A stretch of 11,859 nt of DNA from Candidatus Aenigmatarchaeota archaeon (GTDB lineage: Archaea; Aenigmatarchaeota; Aenigmatarchaeia; QMZP01), in contig JAFCEK010000023.1 of the NCBI GenBank assembly GCA_017609225.1, positions 1 through 11,859 of the forward strand, written 5' to 3'. Position 1 is the first letter of the stretch. Every line of letters starts with the position of its first letter. Shown in pieces: positions 7,916-11,859 of this stretch. The notes under the pieces are model-generated. The model saw nothing but the letters and a program-made list of their open reading frames with translations, was not told the DNA's origin and did not search any database. A program made the translations under genes and the position numbers.

Positions 7916-9048
7916 TTATTTAACCTCCTCTTTGCTGTTTTTGTTAAAAATTTTATTTGCCTTTCTATGTTCTTTTCAAGGCTATGGTATTTCAGCATTT
8001 TTTTTCTTGCATTTCTTCCCAGCACCTTTGCTTTTTCAGAATTTTTCATAAGATAAACTATCTTTTCTGCCAGTGCCTGCGGGTTTTTTGGTTCTACAAG
8101 TATGCCGCATGTGCTGTCAAGATAATCAGGAACACCTCCAACATTTGTAGCAATACATGGCTTTCCCATTGTCATTGCCTCCATCAGCGAGCGTGGAGAA
8201 GGGTCATATGCTGATGAGAGAACAAATATCTCAGAGCTTTTGAGAAGGTATGGTATGTTTTTTGTAAATCCCATAAAATGAACATTGCTGTCAGCAAGTT
8301 TTTTGCATTTCTTTTCCAGTTCGCCTTCCCCACATATTATCAGGGAAAGGTCCGGTATTTTCTTTTTTGCAATTCTGTATGCCTTTATCAGAGTCAGCGG
8401 GTCTTTCATTCTGACGAGTCTACCTGAAAATATAATGCTGTGCCTTTTTGTTTTTGCCCTGATTTTTTCGGGATTGAATTTTTCTGTTATTATTCCCTTT
8501 TTTATGTCAAGTATTTTGTCATTGTTTCCAACAAATCTTTTTATTTCATTGCTTGAAACTATTGTATAATCCATGAAGTTAAGCAGAAACTTTTCCCATG
8601 CCTTTACAAGAAATGATACAATGTTATTTTTGACAAGTTTTTTTATGATTGATATGTGCCTGTCATAGGCATATGATGTATACCAGAGGTAATTATAGTT
8701 CAGAAAAACAACCGTATTTGTTAGTTTATTCAGCAGGAAACATACCGGAAGCGCAGGACCGCCTTCAAGATACACAATATCTATTTTGTTTTTTTTCACA
8801 TGATAGAGCAGAAACAGCCAGCCAAAGAACAGGTATATTATCCTGCTGTACATTCTTATATGTATGCAGTTTTTTGGAAGTATTGGACTGAAATCCCTTG
8901 AATCATGTGTAAACACAAAAATCCTTTCAAAATGCATGGAATATTTCTTTATAACAAATGACTCGGAAAGCCTTTGGAGATCTCCGCTGAGTTTTTTTGA
9001 TATTCCTTCAAAGGAGCCATGCAAACTCAGAACTATGGCTGCATTCAT
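7912..9048 (-). CDS. GT4-family glycosyltransferase (group 1)
   Basis: With the ATG at 9048 this protein has 378 residues. The C-terminal GT-B half is clear: FSGRLVRMKDP (207-217), LSLIICGEGELE, and the donor-site segment SSAYDPSPRSLMEAMTMGKP (278-297), then NVGGVPDYL. The E-x7-E pair reads Asp282...Glu290. A hydrophobic stretch near residues 68-83 (SRIIYLFFGWLFLLYH) may be a buried helix or membrane contact. It should transfer a sugar from a nucleotide donor onto the glycan lipid. A GTG at 9057 would add MIR, but GGTGAT at 9053-9058 is a textbook archaeal ribosome binding site for the ATG, so the shorter start is preferred. The gene overlaps the next one (GT2) by four bases and begins just after the TAG stop of the epimerase gene at 9050; with the ATG start the two overlap no further than the ribosome binding site. 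Confidence 0.9.
   Translation of the reverse strand: MNAAIVLSLHGSFEGISKKLSGDLQRLSESFVIKKYSMHFERIFVFTHDSRDFSPILPKNCIHIRMYSRIIYLFFGWLFLLYHVKKNKIDIVYLEGGPALPVCFLLNKLTNTVVFLNYNYLWYTSYAYDRHISIIKKLVKNNIVSFLVKAWEKFLLNFMDYTIVSSNEIKRFVGNNDKILDIKKGIITEKFNPEKIRAKTKRHSIIFSGRLVRMKDPLTLIKAYRIAKKKIPDLSLIICGEGELEKKCKKLADSNVHFMGFTKNIPYLLKSSEIFVLSSAYDPSPRSLMEAMTMGKPCIATNVGGVPDYLDSTCGILVEPKNPQALAEKIVYLMKNSEKAKVLGRNARKKMLKYHSLEKNIERQIKFLTKTAKRRLNK
7923..7929 (-). promoter_or_regulatory. Strong ribosome binding site AGGAGGT for the GT2 gene
   Basis: AGGAGGT with seven bases before the ATG at 7915. It is the best Shine-Dalgarno match I see in the window. It lies within the Arg-Arg-Leu codons near the end of the upstream GT4 gene, so one stretch both codes protein and directs initiation of the next gene. 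Confidence 0.7.
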
Positions 9049-9049
9049 T

Positions 9050-9991
9050 CTAATCACCCAGTCCTGCTTTAAGATATTCTATTGTTTTTCTGATTCCGAT
9101 TTCAAGGCTATATTTCGGTTCATAACCCAGTATTTTTCCTGCCTTTGTTATATCAGCAAGAGAGTGTTTTATATCGCCTTTTCTTGTGTCTTTGTAAAGA
9201 GGTTTCATGTGCCTGCCAAAAATAAGATTTAAAATACTGAACAGCTCATTTACAGATGTTGCCCTGCCTGTGCCTATATTAAACACATCTCCATCTGCTT
9301 TTTTCATTTTTATTGCAAGTGTGTTTGCCTGAACAACATCTGATACAAAAACAAAATCCCTTGTTTGCTCTCCTGTTCCATATATTACTGGTTGCTGGTT
9401 TTTCAGAAAGGCAGTTATGAATTTTGGTATTACTGCAGCATATTCTGATTCGGGGTTCTGGCCAGGACCGTAAACATTAAAGTATCTCAGGCATACTGTT
9501 TCAAGGCCGTACAACCTGTAAAACAATCTGCAATATTTTTCTCCTGTTGTTTTTGTCAGGGCATATGGGGACAATATATCAATATCGCTGCTTTCCTTTT
9601 TTGGATTTTCAGGCAGATTGCCGTAAACAGCGCAGGAAGATGCAAATATAACCCTTTTAACAGCAGAATCTCTTGATGCCAGTAGTATATTCAGTGTTCC
9701 TTTAATATTTATGCTGTTTGTTTTTGTGGGGTTTTTTATTGAAGCTGAAACAGAGGTTAATGCTGCCTCATGAAAAATGTAATCCATTCCTTCTGTTGAT
9801 TTTTTTACTGTTTTCAAATCTGTAATATCTCCCTTTATTATTTCTATCCTGTTTTTGATATGTTCAACATTTTTCATATTTCCTGTTGTGAAGTTGTCGA
9901 GAATTCTTATGTTATGGTCTTTTTTTAGCAGTTCCTCTGCAATGTTTGAGCCTATGAATCCTGCTCCGCCTGTTACAAGTATGTTTGCCAT
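9050..9991 (-). CDS. UDP-hexose/UDP-HexNAc 4-epimerase-like SDR
   Basis: A 313-residue extended SDR beginning MANILVTGGAGFIG with the glycine motif at 8-14. HEAALTSV (74-81), FASSCAVYG with Ser119, and Tyr143-x3-Lys147 (SPYALTK) give the NAD-binding and catalytic set. RYFNVYGPGQNP followed by ESEYAAVIPKF (about 169-191), then YGTGEQTRDFVFVSDVVQAN, resembles the WbpP/Gne type of epimerase acting on UDP-GlcNAc or UDP-GlcNAc-derived uronates. This is family knowledge from memory, so substrate is uncertain. It should provide a C4-epimerised donor for the transferases on either side. The ATG follows the upstream GT4 stop by one base, and an AAAGGTATGAT stretch just upstream is a fair ribosome binding site. 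The protein is of normal length with no missing key residue. Confidence 0.9.
   Translation of the reverse strand: MANILVTGGAGFIGSNIAEELLKKDHNIRILDNFTTGNMKNVEHIKNRIEIIKGDITDLKTVKKSTEGMDYIFHEAALTSVSASIKNPTKTNSINIKGTLNILLASRDSAVKRVIFASSCAVYGNLPENPKKESSDIDILSPYALTKTTGEKYCRLFYRLYGLETVCLRYFNVYGPGQNPESEYAAVIPKFITAFLKNQQPVIYGTGEQTRDFVFVSDVVQANTLAIKMKKADGDVFNIGTGRATSVNELFSILNLIFGRHMKPLYKDTRKGDIKHSLADITKAGKILGYEPKYSLEIGIRKTIEYLKAGLGD
9053..9058 (-). promoter_or_regulatory. Ribosome binding site GGTGAT deciding a GT4 start
   Basis: GGTGAT encodes the final Gly-Asp of the upstream epimerase and sits four bases before the ATG at 9048. It matches the complement of the archaeal 16S rRNA 3' end (GATCACC) and explains why the GTG at 9057 need not be a start. 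Confidence 0.65.
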
Positions 9992-9992
9992 A

Positions 9993-11099
9993 TCATACCT
10001 TTGATATCACGCTTTTATATGCCTTTATATAATCATCAATAATCCTGTTCCATTCATATTTTTTAGCATCTTTTCTTGCGTTTTTTCCCAGAGCGCTGAG
10101 CCTGCGGAAGTTTTTGTATGCAAACTCCATTTTTTTATATAAGTCATCCGCGTTTGGCTTTGTTTTTATGCCTGTGACCATGTCCTTTATATATTCCAGA
10201 CTTGTTATTATGAGTTTCCCTGTTGCCATTGCCTCCAGCAGGGCTACCGGTTGTCCCTTCTCCCATGAAGGCAGAAGAAATACATCTGTTTTTGAAAGCC
10301 ATTCACTGCTTTTTACCCATCCCAGAAACTTTATCCTTTTCTGCAATCTGTTTTTCTTTATGAAATCCAAAACATGGTTTTTCATGTCCCCGTCGCCTGC
10401 TATGAAAAGCGTTGTATCTTTGTGTTTTTCCTGGAGCTTTTTGTATGCCTGAAGCATATATTTTATGCCTTTGACCTCCTCAAGCCTTCCAAGAAACAGA
10501 AATCTTGTTTCTTTCCATGTTTTTTTTCTCAAAGGAAAATCCTGCATATCAATTCCGTTTGCAAGCAGAATGCTATGAAAATTTTTCTTTGCTGTCAGTT
10601 CTTTCCTTGCTGCACTGCTTACAAATATGGTTTTCTTTGCAGTTACTACAGAACGCATTTCAAACATCTTCAAAATTTCCTTTATAGGAGAGCTCCATGT
10701 TGTAACTGTTCCATGCGGCGTGAAAACCATTGGTACGCCTGTTGCTTTTGAAAGTATTGAACCAAAAAGGCCTGCAACAGGCCCATGGCAGTGTATGATA
10801 TCAATTTTGTTTTCCTTTATTAGCTTTTCTGCCTTTATCATACCAAATGCATTAAATGTAAATGCCCTGAGAAACTTGTTGTATATAAACTTTGTTCTGT
10901 AAACAGATATCCTCCCCTTCTTTTCTGTTTTTTTCTGGCCCGGAAACAGTCTTGTTATAATAAATACATTATTTCCTCTTTTTGCAAGGTATTTTGCCAG
11001 TTTTTCCACATGGATTTCTATTCCACCTCCCGGCTTTTTGTCATATCCTCCGCTGCTTCCAAACGGATATTCCTTGGAACCCAATAGCAGTATTTTCAT
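9993..11099 (-). CDS. GT4-family glycosyltransferase, first gene of the glycan run
   Basis: With the ATG at 11099 this protein has 368 residues. The N-terminal half has the GGGIEIHVEKLAKYLAKRG loop (24-42) and IIHCHGPVAG (101-110). The C-terminal half has FLGRLEEVKGI (202-212), LFIAGDGDM, and PSWEKGQPVALLEAMATG (277-294). The position of the first glutamate in the E-x7-E pair is Lys281, with a Glu just before it at 280; the second, Glu289, is present. It is probably a cytoplasmic transferase using a nucleotide-sugar donor. A GTG at 11108 would add MNK, but GTGA at 11105-11108 followed by five bases and ATG looks like a ribosome binding site, and MKILLLG is the usual opening strand. It is the first gene after the 153-base gap, so it probably carries the promoter for the run. 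Confidence 0.9.
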   Translation of the reverse strand: MKILLLGSKEYPFGSSGGYDKKPGGGIEIHVEKLAKYLAKRGNNVFIITRLFPGQKKTEKKGRISVYRTKFIYNKFLRAFTFNAFGMIKAEKLIKENKIDIIHCHGPVAGLFGSILSKATGVPMVFTPHGTVTTWSSPIKEILKMFEMRSVVTAKKTIFVSSAARKELTAKKNFHSILLANGIDMQDFPLRKKTWKETRFLFLGRLEEVKGIKYMLQAYKKLQEKHKDTTLFIAGDGDMKNHVLDFIKKNRLQKRIKFLGWVKSSEWLSKTDVFLLPSWEKGQPVALLEAMATGKLIITSLEYIKDMVTGIKTKPNADDLYKKMEFAYKNFRRLSALGKNARKDAKKYEWNRIIDDYIKAYKSVISKV

Positions 11100-11104
11100 T
11101 TTAT

Positions 11105-11108
11105 TCAC
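11105..11108 (-). promoter_or_regulatory. Ribosome binding site GTGA for the first GT4 gene
   Basis: GTGA lies five bases before the ATG at 11099. It would only function if the transcript starts upstream of it. A start nearer the ATG, as predicted from the TATA-like box at 11122-11129, would remove it. Confidence 0.4.
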
Positions 11109-11119
11109 TAACAGCGAAA

Positions 11120-11136
11120 GGAATAAAAACCTTTTC
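11120..11136 (-). promoter_or_regulatory. Candidate archaeal promoter (BRE plus TATA box) for the glycan operon
   Basis: On the minus strand GAAAAGGTTTTTATTCC combines a purine-rich B-recognition-like element (11130-11136) with a TATA-like TTTTTATT (11122-11129). Transcription starting about 25 bases downstream would begin near 11100, almost at the ATG of the first GT4 gene. The competing candidate is the A+T palindrome at 11242-11257, which would give a leader of about 120 bases carrying the hairpin. This is a motif-based call only. Confidence 0.4.
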
Positions 11137-11163
11137 CCAATTCTTTACATAGTTCAGGTAATT

Positions 11164-11197
11164 AATTAGCCGTATTCACGCCATGAGTATTTGCATT
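11164..11197 (-). repeat. 34-bp direct repeat, non-coding copy of the transcription factor S gene end
   Basis: This stretch is identical over 34 bases to 11260-11293, which encodes the last residues (CKYSWREYG) and stop of transcription factor S. The offset between the copies is 96 bases. In this copy the same frame is blocked by a TAA only four codons upstream and has no start, so it is not expressed as protein. It is a duplicated gene tail, either from local duplication or left by a recombination event. Confidence 0.9.
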
Positions 11198-11238
11198 CAG
11201 GCTTTTACGGACGTTGGCAACATGTCACAAAGCCTGAA
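11196..11238. repeat. Perfect 10-bp inverted repeat forming a hairpin
   Basis: TTCAGGCTTT (11196-11205) and AAAGCCTGAA (11229-11238) are perfect inverse complements around a 23-base loop. The loop can pair further on the minus strand: GAC with GTC, then GTT with AAC around a GCC turn, after a two-base bulge. It starts inside the last two bases of the non-coding 34-bp repeat copy. It is not followed by a T run long enough to be an obvious terminator, so its role could be RNA structure, a protein site or a recombination scar. Confidence 0.7.
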
Positions 11239-11241
11239 GGT

Positions 11242-11257
11242 AAAATATATATATTTT
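11242..11257. repeat. 16-bp A+T palindrome just after the transcription factor S stop
   Basis: AAAATATATATATTTT is its own reverse complement. On the minus strand it lies five bases beyond the transcription factor S stop codon. It could be a TATA-type element for transcription toward the glycan genes, a weak terminator-like region ending in TTTT, or simply A+T-rich spacer. Confidence 0.6.
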
Positions 11258-11259
11258 CA

Positions 11260-11293
11260 AATTAGCCGTATTCACGCCATGAGTATTTGCATT
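11260..11293 (-). repeat. 34-bp direct repeat, coding copy at the transcription factor S 3' end
   Basis: This is the coding partner of the repeat at 11164-11197. It covers the final codons and the TAA of the transcription factor S gene plus two bases beyond. The two copies flank a 62-base segment that carries the hairpin and the A+T palindrome. Confidence 0.9.
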
Positions 11294-11585
11294 TTGTGCA
11301 TCTTAAAAACAGGGTTGGCGCCTCATCTATAGATCTTGTCTGCTGAAGCCACCAGTGTGCCTCTTTGTTGTTGCATTTTGGGCAGACCGCCTTTGTTTTT
11401 GGAAGCGCCTCCTCATTTTTTTCTATTATTATAACATCATCCAGCGGTTTTTTGTTAAGCGTTTCTGATATTTCCAGGGGTTTGTATTTTGCCAGCTTGA
11501 AACCGCATTTTTTGCAGACAAGGTATACCTTGTTCTTGCTTTTTTTCGTTACAAGCACTGAGCCGCATTTTTCGCAAAAGTTCAT
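11262..11585 (-). CDS. tfs: Transcription factor S (archaeal TFIIS/RPB9-like RNA cleavage factor)
   Basis: A 107-residue protein with two zinc ribbons, the usual size for archaeal TFS. The N-terminal ribbon has Cys4-x2-Cys7 and Cys24-x2-Cys27. The C-terminal ribbon has Cys68-x2-Cys71 and Cys96-x2-Cys99. Between the last two pairs is QQTRSIDEAP with the acidic Asp87-Glu88 that in this family reaches the polymerase active site and stimulates cleavage of backtracked RNA. The middle (about 35-65) is a Lys/Glu-rich linker. The family is restricted to archaea, with eukaryotic homologues, and is the strongest lineage marker here. A GGTGA at 11592-11596, six bases before the ATG, fixes the start and overlaps the stop of the upstream small ORF. 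It is probably transcribed with the signal-peptidase-like gene rather than with the glycan genes. Confidence 0.95.
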   Translation of the reverse strand: MNFCEKCGSVLVTKKSKNKVYLVCKKCGFKLAKYKPLEISETLNKKPLDDVIIIEKNEEALPKTKAVCPKCNNKEAHWWLQQTRSIDEAPTLFLRCTKCKYSWREYG

Positions 11586-11591
11586 AATTTC

Positions 11592-11596
11592 TCACC
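11592..11596 (-). promoter_or_regulatory. Ribosome binding site GGTGA for transcription factor S
   Basis: GGTGA overlaps the TGA stop of the upstream ORF and is six bases before the ATG at 11585, indicating translational coupling between the two genes. Confidence 0.65.
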
Positions 11597-11762
11597 GCAT
11601 GTTTAATTTAAATCCATGGCTTTTATTTATTCCCTTTCTGTTTTTTTGCACTGTAAAATACCCTATACCCAAAACCACAGCTACAAGGGCGATCCAGTAA
11701 ATGTTTGGAATAATATAATCTGTCATTCCTATCTTTATCCAGCCCATATAAGGCATTATCAT
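11592..11762 (-). CDS. 56-residue one-helix membrane ORF, probable C-terminus of a split S26 signal peptidase
   Basis: I found this ORF by translating the minus strand: ATG at 11762, TGA at 11592. It begins MIMPYMGWIKIGM, has one clear hydrophobic helix (about residues 21-36, IYWIALVAVVLGIGYF), and ends in a basic tail. The opening resembles the I-P-Y-x-G-W-x-K segment that normally follows the last catalytic box of archaeal and bacterial S26 signal peptidases, and the helix would be the usual C-terminal anchor. The frame is the same as that of the upstream fragment, from which it is separated only by a TAA at 11775-11777 and four more codons (Gly-Lys-Glu-Ile). It may therefore be the disconnected tail of one protein, a separately started small protein, or the result of a sequencing error at the stop. 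The sequence before the ATG (AAGGAAAAGAAATT) contains only a weak ribosome-binding match. Confidence 0.6.
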   Translation of the reverse strand: MIMPYMGWIKIGMTDYIIPNIYWIALVAVVLGIGYFTVQKNRKGINKSHGFKLNMR

Positions 11763-11774
11763 AATTTCTTTTCC

Positions 11775-11859
11775 TTATATTTGGCTTGGTTTTATGCTCT
11801 TTTCAAAATCCAAGTGTCCCGGGTTTGCATCTCCCTTTTTTGTGACTGTTCCATCGCTG
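11775..11859 (-). CDS. S26-type signal peptidase, C-terminal fragment ending at an in-frame TAA (runs off right edge)
   Basis: The minus-strand frame entering from the right edge gives 27 residues, SDGTVTKKGDANPGHLDFEK then SIKPSQI, and a TAA at 11775-11777. VTKKGDANPG matches the late conserved box of signal peptidase I/Sec11 proteases (usually T-K-G-D-N/A-N), which carries a catalytic-site aspartate. KPSQI is where these proteins normally continue into an x-G-K-V/E-hydrophobic strand, and exactly that continuation (GKEIMIMPYMGW) follows after the stop codon in the same frame. The enzyme would cut signal peptides at the outer face of the membrane. Most of the gene is outside the window, so catalytic Ser and His cannot be checked. 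The family call is moderate because only a short segment is visible. Whether this copy is active is doubtful. Confidence 0.6.
   Translation of the reverse strand, partial: SDGTVTKKGDANPGHLDFEKSIKPSQI

Noticed and set aside
7347..8051. A 234-residue plus-strand open frame across the GT2 and GT4 genes
   Set aside because: It is antisense to motif-bearing coding sequence, low in complexity and rich in Phe, Ser and Leu. I see no independent evidence of coding.
11164..11259. A second, truncated transcription factor S gene or small RNA of the C/D box type
   Set aside because: Similarity stops at 34 bp and a TAA blocks the frame just upstream. No properly spaced C and D boxes are present in the gap.
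11775..11777. TAA as a reassigned sense codon or programmed readthrough site
   Set aside because: The transcription factor S, flippase, GT4 and epimerase genes use TAA as their stop, and no special downstream element is visible. Mutation, split gene or sequencing error are simpler.
1..11859. CRISPR array, tRNA or rRNA genes, insertion sequence or transposase
   Set aside because: No regularly spaced repeats, tRNA-like cloverleaf, rRNA stretch or recombinase/transposase protein was seen on either strand. The single 34-bp duplication is not an array.

Overview
The window looks archaeal. It carries a gene for transcription factor S, the archaeal TFIIS/RPB9-like RNA polymerase cleavage factor. 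Several ribosome binding sites have the GGTGA form seen in archaea, stop and start codons overlap or abut, and the A+T content is high. A euryarchaeal or DPANN lineage is possible, but the sequence alone does not settle which. Every gene I can support is on the minus strand, so transcription runs from right to left.

Layout in transcription order. At the right edge (about 11592-11859) is the C-terminal part of what looks like a membrane signal peptidase of family S26. It is cut by an in-frame TAA, after which the same frame continues as a 56-residue one-helix ORF. Transcription factor S follows (11262-11585). Next is a 153-base non-coding gap (11109-11261). It holds a 34-bp exact copy of the 3' end of the transcription factor gene, a perfect 10-bp inverted repeat, a 16-bp A+T palindrome and a candidate promoter.

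From 11099 down to 565 lies a compact run of nine surface-glycan genes with gaps of 0-12 bases or 4-base overlaps: a GT4 glycosyltransferase, a UDP-HexNAc/hexose 4-epimerase-like SDR, a second GT4, a membrane-associated GT2, a UDP-glucuronate 4-epimerase-like SDR, a class II asparagine-synthase-type amidotransferase, a third SDR epimerase/dehydratase, a third GT4 and a 14-helix-type oligosaccharide flippase. After a 101-base gap with promoter-like A+T motifs comes the start of a SAM-dependent methyltransferase, which runs off the left edge.

Read together, the nine genes and the methyltransferase suggest synthesis of a lipid-linked oligosaccharide. The SDRs would make nucleotide-sugar donors, the four glycosyltransferases would assemble the chain on the cytoplasmic face, the amidotransferase and methyltransferase could decorate it (perhaps on a uronic acid), and the flippase would move it across the membrane. 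No oligosaccharyltransferase, polymerase, initiating phosphoglycosyltransferase or S-layer gene is visible, so the final acceptor cannot be told. I see no clearly new defence or mobile system. The oddest parts are the split signal peptidase and the duplicated gene end with its hairpin.
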